DNA from: Engraulis encrasicolus | Lineage: Eukaryota; Chordata; Actinopteri; Clupeiformes; Engraulidae | Assembly (NCBI RefSeq): GCF_034702125.1 | Contig: NC_085872.1 | Span: forward strand, 34,024,588-34,088,587 | Reading direction: 5' to 3' | Length of the DNA stretch: 64,000 nucleotides | Shown here: positions 52,880 through 64,000 of the stretch, one piece after another | Numbering within the stretch: the first letter of the stretch is position 1 | Layout: each line of letters begins with the position of its first letter | Program-made: the position numbers and the translations under genes | Notes under the pieces: generated by a model | Told to the model about the DNA's origin: nothing | The model's input: only the letters and a program-made list of their open reading frames with translations | The model's database searches: none

Positions 52880-54070
52880 CATGTGTTTTGTTTAGAGACT
52901 GTGATGATCTACATTAAACTATGTTAAAACGATCTGAGGTGCCTTGAGATTTTTCATTCATTTTAAGAGTAATGCAACTGAGAAAATGTTGAGAAACACT
53001 GGAATAGGCTACAAAACTGCAGACTGCATCTAACTTGCACTAGAGGGAGCTGAGCACACAGCAATCCCCTCTCTATGATTTTAGAAAGGTCACACAAAAT
53101 CATTGTGGTCTATGTACAGTCTATTTCCGAATGAGAGGATCAGTTACGGCAATATTTACTTCCATCATTTAATTTGTGATATATCATATATTATTTGTTT
53201 CATGTTTTTTTGGGGTTTTTTTCACAAAATGTTATCATTTTGCATCCTTAGCGTTTCACAGAAAGCCACCTGAAGAAACCCTGGGTTGCTAATAGAAATG
53301 TATTATTTGTTGTTGTTGTTGCTGTTAAGTAGGCCAGGTAGTATAGTGGTGGTGGTAATATGGTGGTAGTAGACGTGGCCTATAGTTGTAAAGCCGCAGT
53401 AGCAGCATAATACCTCATTGGTGATGGTGGCAACCACTGTGCAACAAAGTATGATATGGAGAAAGAAAAATACAGCAAAACCATTGAGTGAAACATCCAT
53501 GCAGTGGATTTAGGACATATTTGGTGATTTGGTCACAAAAATACAACATAGCCAAAGATGATGATTGTATGAGCAAAACCTCAAGACTTAACAAAAGTTG
53601 AGTTTCCAGTACAAAATGAAGTCCTTGATTAATAGGTGTATAGGCCTAATACATACAGTAGTTTATGATATGACATGGGTAAGTGAAAAATGTGATACCA
53701 ACTGTATTTTATTTTTAGTACCGTATAATGCATACTCTTGGGGATATTGGAGGCATGTGTGGTTCAGTTGCATGTGTGCTTGTTAAGACGACAAGCCCGT
53801 GCGAGCTGCAAGAACTTCCATGTGATATCAGTTCCACAAATGATAAATATTTATTTTTATTTTTAATGCATTATTTTTTTTTCAGGTTGGACATTAAGGA
53901 TACAATGGAACACTTAAAAAATAGGATTTTAAAAAACTGGACATTTGAATTCTCAATATTCACAACATCTGCTCTTTGCATCACCAGGAATCTCTTACCC
54001 AGGCTACACCCTCCTAATGACGAAACACCTTCGGCTGGAAGTCGATGAACATCAGTCAAGAATATTAAGC
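52880..54070. other. Intergenic sequence, nothing recognised
   Basis: AT-rich DNA with short GTT and GGT trinucleotide tracts near 53307-53365. No gene or repeat family was identified. Confidence 0.4.
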
Positions 54071-54081
54071 TAATAAAGGTA

Positions 54082-55425
54082 CAGTTGTAGGGAAAAGTTT
54101 TAACACCCTTTGGAATTTCTTACATGTCTGTCGAAATTGGTCATAAAACAGGGTCTGCTCTGTCCGGAAATCGCAGTAAAGAACAGTGGCTAAGGATCCT
54201 TCAAAAGATAATGCGAGAATTTCAGACAAACAAGACTATTACACATTTTGAAGGGTTTTTCTGTTGAACCTCTGCTCTAAAGGTTACAAAACCATGTCTA
54301 AAAGTCTTGACGTCCACAAATTCATGGTTAGTGAAAAGGCCTTGTTGACAGTGCAACAGTGTTGCTTCTGACCCAAGTGGTAAAAATTACTCCAAGGACA
54401 TAGTAGAGTCCTCAATGAGGTTAAAAATAATCATAGAGGGTCAGCTACAGAAATCACAGGAACATGCCTCCATCTCTGTTGACATATCTACAATGCCGAC
54501 AAAAATAAACAGGAATGGGGTTTACGGGATAGCAAAGAGGATGCCGCACCTTTTAGGTTTGTGAAAAGCATTTCTAGACCAAAGTTTAAAAGTTTGAACT
54601 GTTTGGCAGAACACACAATGTGGAAAATTGGAGTAAAACACCCTCACCAAAACCAAAACGCATCCCCACTTTTAAGTATGGCGAGATCATCACATGAGGG
54701 TATAGCTTAGTGTCTCAGGCCCTTTATTGAGACATTATATAGAAAAAACAGAGGTAGTCTGTCACACAGTTGAAGCGCAAAAGAGGATGGGTGCTGATGC
54801 AGAACAACAAACCATATTTTAGAAGCAAATCAATTACAATGGCTTCAGAACAATAAAATACACATTCTGGAATACTCCCCCCACCCAGCCCTGATATAAA
54901 CTCCATTGAGAGGATATGCCGTGACCTTAAGAGATCTATCCATTCCAGACATCCCAGAGGAGGGGCAATTTTGTAAGCGGGGGACAAGAATTCATCCAGA
55001 CCTGCAATGTCTCGTTACGGCTATCACAGCATAGCCTCTTAGTGCAGATGGGGTCGTCGGCGGGCCTATTCACTATTTGCTGAAAATACTCAATTAAATC
55101 GTAACAACATTGCTATGACAGATTTAGACATAGCCATTACAATGTTGGTGACAGTAAGGTTATAACATAGGCTCTGCGCTAAGGGGTTAAATAATGCTTA
55201 ACCACCTATTGAATGAAAGGGTGTACTTATTCCTTGCTGTCCTATGAATGTTTACATCTTATGGGCAATAAAAACAGGATAACATGCAACTGCTTTGGGT
55301 GGTGTTGGTTAAAGCAGAAACTGTTTGTTCCTTCTTGCGCTTGTAGCTAAAATCAGACCATAAACTGACCAATCTACACTGAAATGTAAGAAATTTTAAA
55401 GGGTGTACAAACATTCTCCCCACTG
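54082..55425 (+). mobile_element. Decayed Tc1-like transposon, related to the per2 intron 19 element
   Basis: Ends cagttgtagggaaaag ... ctccccactg, flanked by TA. The sub-terminal 'ggtcataaaac' and 'gaatgtttacatcttatggg' match the fold-back element at 31609. Transposase-like coding runs on the + strand (for example CHTVEAQKR near 54759) but is full of stops and frame breaks. Confidence 0.7.
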
Positions 55426-55494
55426 TAAATAGTAGAACATAACGACAGGCTATAATGCTTAATGTTTGTCATTGCTGTGATCATTGTCATTGCT

Positions 55495-55560
55495 ATTTCA
55501 ATTCTTTGTATGACCAGAGCATGTAAAGAAATTGACAAATAAAACCAACTTTAACTTGAT
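55495..55560 (+). repeat. LINE 3'-tail-like repeat, second copy
   Basis: 'atttcaattctttgtatgac' then 'gtaaagaaattgac' and 'ctttaacttga' repeat the tail seen at 36415-36480. Confidence 0.45.
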
Positions 55561-55686
55561 CAGCCATATTAGTAACAGTCATCAGGTTCATAAGATGCTG
55601 ACTCTTGAAACATTTGCATGGATGTGCATTCTTAATTGAGAGGCAGATTTAGTTTTCTTTTTTTAAAATAAATAACTATTCTACAA

Positions 55687-56706
55687 TTATACCTCTGATG
55701 TGCTGGTAGTTCTCTTTTGACTTATAGACAGCCTGATGGTTCCTCTAGAAGAGCGGACTTCTTTGGCAATGAAATAGTAGCAGATGGCATCCAGGCAGCA
55801 GGTTACATTGGCCAAGCACATGGCAACCTGCACAAACAGGGCAATTCTAGTCTGAGACTGGCAGGATGTGATAATGCCTTGGCGCACAAGGAACTGCAGG
55901 AAGATGCCAAGGTGGCAGGGAGTGAAAGGTATCAGGAATGCACAGAGACTGCTGTACATGATCCTCTCGGCCACACGGCTCTTGGCGCTCTGCCCTTGTG
56001 ACTGCCTCAGAGTGCGGATGTTCTGCACAGAGCACATTATGAGCACAGCGGCTGGGAGCAGGAAGCCGAACACCTCCAGACAGGCTATGAGGCCCAGACT
56101 CCAGCCTTTATCTGAAAAACCATGGAAACAGTGGAATGGTTTGTCAGAGTTGTCCCTGAATGTGTATATAGGTGACGTTGCACCCAATGCCAGACACCAG
56201 ATGATCATGCAAACTACCACGGCTGCTTTTGGAGATCGAATCTCTTTGGCACGGAATGGATGCTGGATGGCAATGTAACGATCCACGGCAATGCAAGTAA
56301 TGGTGTAGATGCTCCCGTACATCCCTACAAAATACATGGCCTCCAGAAAGGAGCAGAAGAGCTTCTTGCTGGCCTCCCAGCAGTGTTTTATGGCATGCAT
56401 CTTGAATGGCAACAGGAGGAGCAAGAGCAAGTCCATTAGAGCCAGGTTGGTCATGTAAATAGTAGATTCGTTCCATTTTCGCAGAACGACACAGAAGACG
56501 GTCAGTGCAAGGGTGTTCAGGACCAGTCCAAACACAAAGGTTGGCACATATATGATCAGCTCCAAAGACTGCATCAGCTTGTCCACATCCTCAAATGAAC
56601 AGCTGTTTGTCACCACGGCACTATAAATGGTTGAAAACATATCCATTATTAGCGAGTTGATATTTGTAATGACTTTCACTCTGATTTCTGTCTCGTGAGT
56701 AGACAT
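55687..56706 (-). CDS. gpr55: G protein-coupled receptor 55 (single exon, up to 339 aa)
   Basis: GPR55 is a plasma-membrane receptor for lysophosphatidylinositol that couples mainly through G12/13 and Gq. The segment from about residue 34 (NSCSFEDVDKLMQ, then VPTFVFGLVLN in TM1) matches the start of vertebrate GPR55. Other landmarks: Asp in TM2 (NLALMD), Asp-Arg-Tyr in TM3 (AVDRYIAI), CFHGFSDKGW in loop 2, the TM5 phrase EVFGFLLP, FLQFLVR after TM6, and TM7 CCLDAICYYF, where DAICY replaces DPxxY as in human GPR55 and GPR35. The ORF is about 30 residues longer at the N-terminus than human GPR55. Met21 (56646) or Met23 would give a usual length, so the start is uncertain. Confidence 0.9.
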   Translation of the reverse strand: MSTHETEIRVKVITNINSLIMDMFSTIYSAVVTNSCSFEDVDKLMQSLELIIYVPTFVFGLVLNTLALTVFCVVLRKWNESTIYMTNLALMDLLLLLLLPFKMHAIKHCWEASKKLFCSFLEAMYFVGMYGSIYTITCIAVDRYIAIQHPFRAKEIRSPKAAVVVCMIIWCLALGATSPIYTFRDNSDKPFHCFHGFSDKGWSLGLIACLEVFGFLLPAAVLIMCSVQNIRTLRQSQGQSAKSRVAERIMYSSLCAFLIPFTPCHLGIFLQFLVRQGIITSCQSQTRIALFVQVAMCLANVTCCLDAICYYFIAKEVRSSRGTIRLSISQKRTTSTSEV

Positions 56707-58290
56707 GTAATTACCAATTAATATCTTATGGCTTCACTATTTTAGAATGTTTTGCGGTCTTTAATGAAATATAGGCCAACTTGCAATTATCTGGTTATGC
56801 AATGGTCTTAATATTTCAATTTCAAAATAGGCCATACTCATAAACTCATTCAAGACACATATTGCTTTGGTGACTGATACATTGACACTGTTTTCTTTCA
56901 AGCTGAGTTTCCTTAACAAAATCTTTTTTTTAAATCCTTTTTTTTGCGTCTTTAAATTTAAGACAATAAAAGATTCCAACATTCTACAAATCATTTGGCA
57001 TAAATTGTATTGTGACAATAACAAAGGTCACCATATTCATGTAGGCTATCTATACTTGGTCATGTGTTACACAAATCTGTATACAGAGCCAATATGATAT
57101 GGCTTTTTTATAGGATTAGGCCTACCTATTGAAGAAGAATAAATGGTTCTTTACCTGCAGATGTTCATGATTTACACCAACAATTGGTTAATGCTGTCGA
57201 TCTGAAAAGCAGTTCATCAGGCTTGCATGAATCTTGTCAATCACGGATTTAGTCACACATCTCTGTCTCAGTGCCTATGCACGAGATGGCATGGATATGC
57301 ATCTGAGTCATGAAGTCATGCTGCCTAACCTCAACCACCTCCTTCCCTTTCTCAGTCGTGTGGGTAGGTGTGCGCACATCTCAAGCACTCTCTCAAATAA
57401 TAAAAAAAGATAAACAGCTGCGAAGGGCACCAAAAGGCAAACGATACATGAACTTAAGCAAAGCATTTTTTCTGTGCAGCAGTGCATGTTACCTGCACAT
57501 ATGACAAAATATAACATAGGCCTAATTACAGCCCCTGATCTTGTGACATAAATTAAAACTGCAGAATGAATATAGATAGGCTACATATTGAGTATGAAGT
57601 TGTGGACAGGTGAAAAAAAAAGTTTAAATTACCTCAGAGACTTCACCCTACATCTGCTTGTAAAAACGCATTCGTTATGACACTTCTGCTTAAAAAGCAC
57701 TCTCTTTCACCACTTCCTTTTCCCGTCTGTCTGGCTCTTTTTTGTTGTCTGGCTAGACTGACACGCGTTTGGACTCTAAAGAATCATCAACTAATTCCAT
57801 TTATATTGTTATGTGCTCACTTTAATGATACAATAATTTGTAATATTTGTAAAAAAGTCTGGAAGTCAATGAAATGGCAATGGCAAAAAAGTGTACAAAT
57901 TAAGTGTATTGTATAGGCCTGTTGAATCCACTAAAATAATTGCTTCACTATTTATTGTTTCTTTATGTCTAAATTATGATGACACTGTAAAAAACACACA
58001 AAAAATTATAGTGTAGGCCTACGTGCTTTCCTGTAAATGAAGTCTGGTTTTCCTTTGTGGTCTGATTTGCAGAATCAGTTTCTAAAGCAGAAGACCTGTA
58101 AATTAGGCCTACGTTGTCAGGAAGAATGTGCTTAAAGATGACGGTGTCCCTGAAAGGCTATGAAATGGCTTAGAGGCAAGCAGTATCATTTCATCGGCAT
58201 ATTAATGGGCTTTCGTGGTCAGATGATGTCTTCAAATAAATTCCGGCTATTTGGAAAAAAGTGAAAAAGGCAAAAGCTTGGCTAGTATAG
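56707..58290. other. Upstream of gpr55: no gene recognised
   Basis: It may contain non-coding 5' exons or promoter of gpr55 on the - strand, but none can be placed with confidence. Only short, unconserved ORFs are present. Confidence 0.4.
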
Positions 58291-58294
58291 ACTG

Positions 58295-59040
58295 TAGAAA
58301 CCATGGGGAAACCATGGTTCTTCCAGTAATTTGGGGTTCATGCAGGGAACTTTTGGATTCCTCCACGAACCAGTTGGGGGCTCTAAATTTAATAAGCAGT
58401 AATATTTTGGGTGAAGTGTCAATTGTAGGTAGGCCTATACTGTTGGCTAGGTGGGGCACTCTTCTCTATCACTATCTATTACTACTTTATAATTCGTATC
58501 GATCTTAAAGTCACATTATCTCTGCAACAACCCTTGTGAAAATCGACCATGAAAAAACATGATTTCGTGTTTTTTTGAACATGGTTTGGCACGGTTTTTG
58601 GTTTGACTATGGTTTAACTATAAAATTAACCATGGTTTACTCTGAAAACTAACCATGGTTTTACAGCTATAGCTATTCATTGAATTACATTTAGCTGCCG
58701 CTTTTTTAATCCAACGCACATATTGGTGACAGACCTTGGATCAATGTGGGGTTAGATGCCTTGCTCAAGGGCACTTCAGTCATGGATGGAGGTGAAGGGA
58801 GAGGTACGGATTTGGACCTGTAACTCTGTGATCTTCAGTCCAACTCCCTAACCATTGCACCATGGGTTTCATGTTTTTTTTTAGTGACCATGAAACCCAC
58901 AATTAGCCATGTTTTTTGAGCATGGTTTGTGACTATGGTAAAACTATAAACACAAACCATGCAGAAAAAAACATGAAAACATGAATAACCATGATCCAGG
59001 AACCACGGTTAGTCAGGAAGCACGGTTTTCATGGTTACCC
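58295..59040. repeat. Cluster of ACCATGGTT-type palindromes, split by a SINE
   Basis: Many copies and variants of the palindrome AACCATGGTT occur (exact at 58628-58637 and 58651-58660; others near 58300-58320, 58570-58620, 58905-59035). They form an AT-rich interspersed repeat. A SINE copy (58682-58866) sits in the middle. Confidence 0.6.
58682..58866 (-). mobile_element. tRNA-derived SINE, copy 3 (antisense)
   Basis: 'attacatttagctgccgc', 'caatgtggggttagatgcc' and 'ctaaccattgcaccatg' follow the same order as copies 1 and 2. The B box is weaker (gatttggacc). Confidence 0.65.
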
Positions 59041-59920
59041 AATACTAATACGGTTGGTACGGAGTAGTTATAGAGAAACCATACTCTCTGAAGATGCTAA
59101 GATATTAAGGAGAGCTTTCAAACGACATGAAAACCAACAATGTGTGGCTAAATTGACTGACATAATCATGGCCGTAACTACCATTGAGGATACAGAGGTC
59201 ATGTCCTCTGTATTTTTTTTCAGTAATGTAAAATGCATCTATGATGAAAATCGATATAGATCAATAAGGATAAATTCAGTCTCTATGCCACCCCCATTTA
59301 TCCTCCAGGCAGTGATTAATGAAAACAAACTTAAGAGTTTGTCTGAAGTGTTTCAAGCATTCTAAATGTAGGCTACAGTGTGCAGTAAATGCACTTGACC
59401 TCGGTATTTGAAAATGTCTGGTTACGGCCCTGGACATAAGCAAGGATGAAGTGTTCTACCTTGTGCCAGATTCATGAAAATGCAGTTCTGCAAATGTGGA
59501 GTGTCTTTGCAAAGAAGAGCGGGCTGATATTGCCACATCAAGATGTGCTATGCTGATAGACTTCCAGCCAGTAAGTCTGAGTGTAATAAACGCCAAAGGT
59601 GCTGCAACAATGGATTAGTTTAGGGTGTACATTCATGCAACCATGTTAATTTATTATAAAAAAGAAATTCTACTTTGCCCCTTTGAAGATAGGGTTCATT
59701 TTTAAATTGCTTTGCACAGGTTATAATCTGTTTTTTTTTGTCTTTCTGACATTTTTTATATTACGAAAACATGGCATTTGGGTATGTGTAGACTTCTTAC
59801 TATAACCAACAAGTTAATAGTAGAGTGTAACAGAAGCCAACTAGCAGAGTTTGGCGTGGAACATTAGTAAACCTCCCACCCGAAGTGTCAATACAGTGCG
59901 GTAATTGGGCTATCGGACTG
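59041..59920. other. Intergenic sequence with one unassigned 124-codon ORF
   Basis: The ORF at 58991-59365 (+) begins inside the palindrome cluster and resembles no family I know. Nothing else was recognised. Confidence 0.4.
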
Positions 59921-59924
59921 GCCC

Positions 59925-60010
59925 TTTAGCTCAGCGCGCTCGTACTGTGACTCCCATTGCCAAACCAATATAGTTGACGAGGTGGCAGGTTCACGCCCCG
60001 AGGGGGACAA
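59925..60010 (+). repeat. tRNA-like sequence, probably a SINE head or tRNA pseudogene
   Basis: An A-box-like 'tagctcagcgcgctcg' and a B-box-like 'ggttcacgcccc' are spaced about 50 bp apart. Extra bases in between and poor stem pairing argue against a working tRNA gene. Confidence 0.4.
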
Positions 60011-60127
60011 ACTGTGCAGGAACACCTCCGTCACAAGAGGAAAACACATTTGCCACATCTATACCATTTTGTCAGATTCTGTGGAGGGGAAGGAAAATAT
60101 AACATGCAGCCTATGTATAAACGGTGT

Positions 60128-60467
60128 TAAAGGATAACTTCTGCCAATTTTAATATGCTGTTGTATTGCTCACGCTACCCTTGACTTGTCAGTACCCGGT
60201 GATGCTGCATTTTTTGACTCAGCCCTTTCCGAGATCTGAGCTATTCTAATGGGGGCAGACTTTGTTAAACATAGGTTTACTCCAAATATTATCCGAAAAG
60301 GTATCACTGTTTGCTAGTTGTCTGCTGTTGCATGAACTTTTGGATGTTCTTGGGAATAAATCAAGATGTTTTTTTAAAAATGTAAACAAACGCCTCAGGT
60401 ACTGACAAGTCCAGGGTAGTGGTAGCATTAAACTGCATGTTGAAATTGGCGGAAGATACCCTTTTTC
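60128..60467. mobile_element. MITE (family 2) next to the family-1 pair
   Basis: Left ttaaaggataacttctgcca and right (inverse) aagggtatcttccgccaatt are imperfect inverted ends. The inner phrases 'cccttgacttgtcagtacc' and 'ggtactgacaagtccaggg' are also inverted. Non-coding. Confidence 0.65.
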
Positions 60468-60824
60468 GGTGCACTAGGATGTGGCCAGAATGGGTACTGC
60501 AACTTTGCTGCTCATTGAAACTGTGCTGCATGTTACAAATTTGATCTTTGCATGAATATTAACTAAATAATAAACCTATATTTACAAGTTCAACCAAAGT
60601 ACAGTACGTTTTGCAGCTGAAAATGTCTATTTTTGGAAATTCAAAATGGCGGACCATGGAGAAGATCCCCCTTTTCATGTATGGAAAGTGCAATTTTCTC
60701 AGTCATAATTAATACTTAAAATTTGATGGTGGTGGTAAGTATTCATTAAAAAGGTAACATTAGTGAATGGGTAGCATGAATTCTGGAAATAAACAACTAA
60801 AAATCTTACAGAGTGCACCTTTAA
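60468..60824 (-). mobile_element. MITE, family 1 copy E (inverse orientation)
   Basis: Interior reads as the reverse complement of copy D ('ttcaaaatggcggaccatgg', 'gaagatcccccttttcatg') and ends gtgcacctttaaa, shared with the start of copy F. Confidence 0.75.
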
Positions 60825-61184
60825 AGGGACACTGTGTGAGATTTTTAGTAGTTTATTTCCAGAATTCATGCTGCCCATTCACTAATGTGACCTTTTCCAT
60901 GAATATTTACCACCACCATCAAATTCTAAGTACCGGTATTCATTATGACTGGAAAAATAGCACTTTTCATACGTGAAAAGGGGGATCTTGTCCATAGTCC
61001 GCCATTTTGAATTTCCAAAAATAGCCATTTTTAGCTGCAAAATGACTCTACTTGGACCATACTAGAAAATATTTCTTTATTGCTTAGAAAACTTCAAATT
61101 TGGCAATTGGCAGCCCAGTTTCATTGAGCAGCATAGTTGCAGTACCCTTTTTTTTTACCATTTCCTGCACAGTGTCCCTTTAAG
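60821..61184 (+). mobile_element. MITE, family 1 copy F
   Basis: Begins ttaaagggacactgtgtgag directly at the end of copy E and ends cagtgtccctttaa. With copy E it forms an inverted pair of about 715 bp. Confidence 0.78.
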
Positions 61185-61334
61185 ACAATTAGAAGATATT
61201 ATGTTTGGAAGAGACAATTACAGCTATGGGATGATGTGACTATATATTTCCCAATACATTTGGTTTAAATTCATCTATTTACATATTTTCATCGACATAT
61301 TACACAAAAAATAGACACTATAGGCCAAGGCCTA

Positions 61335-62961
61335 CAGTTAGGGCCATAAATATTTGGACATCTGCACCATTTTCATCTTTTTGGTGCTGTACACCATCCC
61401 AATGGATTTGAAATGAAACAAACGAGATGTACATTAACAGCAGACTTTTAGCTTTAATATGGAGGTGTTTGCGTCCAAATCGAGTGAACTGTGAAGGTAT
61501 TATGACATTTTCTATCAGTGCCACCCCTTTTTTAAGGGACCAAAAGTAATTGGACAGTCTAGTATTAATACATCAAACATTCAATTTTTAATTATTTGGT
61601 TGCAAATACTTTCCAGTCAGTTACAACCTGTAATTTGCAATCCATAGACATCAATAGACACCGGGTTTTATCCCTGGTGATGCTATAGTGAGCTCTATTG
61701 CAACAGTCTTCAGTTCCTGCTTATTCTTAGGGTATTTTCCCTTCAGTTTTGCCAGCAGCAAGTGAAATGCTTGCTCAACCGTACTCAGGTGAGGTGATTG
61801 ACTGGGCCATTGAATAATATTCCACTTTTTTGGGGTAGAAATGGCTTAGTGGCTTTCAGATGAAGCTTTGGGTCATTGTCCATCTGCACTGCGAAGCATT
61901 GCCCAATGAGTTCAGAACCATTAGGTTTAATATGACATGATAATATAGCCTGAAAATCTTCAGAATTCATCCTGTGGCTTTTGTCGGTAGTCCTCATCAT
62001 CAATAAATATAAGGGGAAAATAGTATTGACAGATATGCATGCCCACACCATGACACTACCACCACCATGATTCACTGATTGGGTGGTATGCTTTGAATCA
62101 TGAGCAATCCCTTCCCTTCTCTATAGTCCTTCCTTCCCATTACCCTTGTACAAGATGATTATTGTCTCCTCTGTCCATAGGATGTAGCTCAAGACCTATA
62201 CAGTCTTTTTAAGACGTTGTTTGGCAAAGCCAAATCTGGTATTGCTATTTCTGATGCAATCAATAGTTTACATCTTTTAGTGAACCCTCTGTATTTCCTA
62301 TGGTGAAGTATTCCTGAATGTTCTTGGTCTTTTTCTTGATTGTTGCCTTGGACATGTATCCACCGTTTACCTGGACAGTGTTCTACATCTGGCAAACTGT
62401 TGGGGGATGGGTTTTTCCTCACCAGATACAGAATATTGTCTGTCATCCACAGCATTTGTCTTCCATGTCTGCCAGGGAATTTGGTGTTGCTCTGAACTCT
62501 TGAATTAATCATATTCAATGTTTGCCCATCTCTCAAATGGGTTTGTTTTGATTTTTTTCAACCTTATGATGGCTTGCATCACTGATGGTGACAGGTGGAC
62601 TTTGGATCTCATGGACATTCCGTAAAAATATATGGAAATGTAAATTGAACACTTCAAATTAACTCTAAGACCTTGTATTGACATCTTGGTGATGGTGTAG
62701 TAAGGGAATAACACACATCTCATAGCTGAGAAGCCTACTGTCCAATTACTTTTGATCCCTTGAAAAGTGGGCAACACAGACAAAAAACGTTGCTATTTCA
62801 TTCCTGTTAATGCGATATGGATGTTAACACCTTCACATTAACGCTAAGAGTCTACAGTTAATGCACAGCTTGTTTGTTTTATTTCAAATCCATCGTGGTG
62901 GGGTATAGGGTGGAAAATGATGATAATTGTGTTGCTGTCCAAATATTTCTGGCCCTAACTG
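61335..62961 (-). mobile_element. Tc1-like transposon (1.63 kb)
   Basis: Ends cagttagggccataaatatt ... ggccctaactg, flanked by TA on both sides (61333-61334, 62962-62963). Length is typical of Tc1 elements. Transposase-derived coding is on the - strand and is broken. Confidence 0.8.
61785..62075 (-). pseudogene. Tc1-like transposase fragment
   Basis: 96 residues with the Tc1 phrase GGGSVMVWACIS at residues 4-15 and a decayed QMDNDPKLH (normally QxDNDPKHT) near 68-76, part of the DDE catalytic domain. Upstream coding is in other frames with stops, so the enzyme is dead. Confidence 0.8.
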
Positions 62962-63058
62962 TATATAGGCTATATATGCCTACATGGGCTTCTGATAGGC
63001 CTACCAACACTGGTAGTTAAGTGAACTCATGTTGAATTTAACTACAAGATTTTGAATT

Positions 63059-63061
<3 letters not shown>

Positions 63062-63146
<85 letters not shown>
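63062..63146 (+). repeat. (TA)n microsatellite
   Basis: About 85 bp of near-uninterrupted TA dinucleotides, a site likely to melt or form cruciforms. Confidence 0.95.
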
Positions 63147-63147
<1 letters not shown>

Positions 63148-63499
63148 AACTGGGGTCCTAACTAAAATTGTATACGGTGGATTTCAGATTATTTTGACCT
63201 TTCCGAAAATGTTGTAGTGCCTAAACAAAAACAAAAAAAGGATAGGCCTATGTCTAGGCCTTCTTAAGATCTAGACCTGGCACGTGCGCGCTCAAATTTA
63301 ATTTCTACTCATTATTTCATTGAGCTAGCTAATCATAAGCAGTTCGCCAACACAATAATATGATATCTTCATTGCATGTGTCCGTTTACTTGAAAGTTTT
63401 AAAGACAGGCCCTTCATAGAGTAGCATGGGCATTAAAAATGAAGAAGAAGAAGAAGAGTAACCTAGGCTATACACTTGGGGCGCTATTTTTCACTTTCC

Positions 63500-63606
63500 C
63501 TTTATCCGGGGAACTTTGTTGTCATGTGACCACATTTCAGCCATCTTTCTGAAACGAAGAGAGTCAACTCTCGCATACAAACCTTGCGTTGTACGATTAA
63601 GCAGAG
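63500..63606 (+). promoter_or_regulatory. Possible promoter and non-coding first exon of a downstream gene
   Basis: The stretch has 'ggcgctatttttcac', an M-box/E-box-like TCATGTGACC (63522-63531), and ends at a good donor, GCAGAG then gtaaga, after 63606. Sequence after it stays non-coding to the window end. By synteny a gene such as cab39 could follow, but this is only a guess. Confidence 0.3.
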
Positions 63607-64000
63607 GTAAGACGGCGAGACTGAAATAATTTAGTTGAGAACTAGAGAGTTAGTTGTAAATTAGGTCATTTAACGTAACATAGATACTGCCCCTTAACTC
63701 TGTGAAGTGTTCAGCCGAAGTGTTGACATCCGCATGGCTGCATGGCCTTGATGCGTCGGTCTCGATTGAAATACAGTGACCGCTTTGGATTACAGCGTGC
63801 TGGAAGTGTGCTAACGGCAAAACCTGTTGTTGCGGTAGGCTTATTAGGCCCCATGGAGGTTTTGGGGTTAAGGATTAACTCGTGTGAAGTCACTTCACTG
63901 CGCTACTGATTTGTTTGACATAATGAAGTTACTGCAGTGTTGTCATTGCACTGTCATGTTACTGCACAAAAAGAAGAATGTGGGGAAAAAATCATCCCAC
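63607..64000. other. Window end, nothing further recognised
   Basis: Would be intron 1 if the preceding first-exon candidate is real. No coding exon is visible. Confidence 0.35.

Noticed and set aside
58991..59365. 124-codon ORF
   Set aside because: No recognisable domain, starts inside repeat DNA; kept only as an unassigned note.
59925..60010. Functional tRNA gene
   Set aside because: A and B boxes are present but the cloverleaf stems do not pair convincingly and extra bases interrupt the body.

Overview
This is vertebrate nuclear DNA, almost certainly from a ray-finned (teleost) fish. The genes have GT-AG introns and long AT-rich intergenic stretches. The repeats are typical of fish: Tc1-like transposons, tRNA-derived SINEs, many inverted-repeat MITEs, very long (CA)n runs and a Gmr1-type Ty3/gypsy element. 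The species cannot be fixed from the sequence alone. No bacterial-style operon, CRISPR array or phage feature is present.

Layout. About 0.9-38.2 kb is the circadian gene per2 (+ strand). It has a CpG-bearing promoter with an E-box and a D-box close together, a non-coding first exon and 22 coding exons that join in frame into a predicted 1414-residue PERIOD2 protein. Intron 2 (12.7 kb) carries a 6.8-kb LTR retrotransposon in sense orientation, several MITEs and long microsatellites. Intron 19 carries a Tc1-related element built as a ~690-bp inverted repeat. 39.7-40.7 kb is hes6 (- strand, four exons, bHLH-Orange, C-terminal WRPW), tail-to-tail with per2. 42.8-49.05 kb is itm2c (+ strand, six exons, BRICHOS membrane protein with a furin-released C-terminal peptide), head-to-head with hes6. 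Then come two single-exon class A receptors on the - strand: a lysolipid/purinergic-type receptor (50.0-51.0 kb) and gpr55 (55.7-56.7 kb). The last 7 kb is repeat-rich. It ends with a possible promoter and non-coding first exon of an unseen downstream gene.

The order per2-hes6 and itm2c-gpr55 agrees with the known human 2q37 neighbourhoods (PER2 next to HES6; ITM2C next to GPR55), which supports the gene calls. The genes do not form one pathway. per2 is a light- and clock-controlled transcriptional repressor, hes6 a neurogenic/myogenic bHLH factor, itm2c a neuronal membrane protein, and the two receptors sense lipids or small ligands.

I did not find a clearly new biological system. The most unusual structures are the integrase-before-reverse-transcriptase pol order of the retrotransposon, the squeezing of per2 exon 3 between its LTR and a 110-bp CA run at the donor site, and the giant fold-back element transcribed in per2 intron 19.
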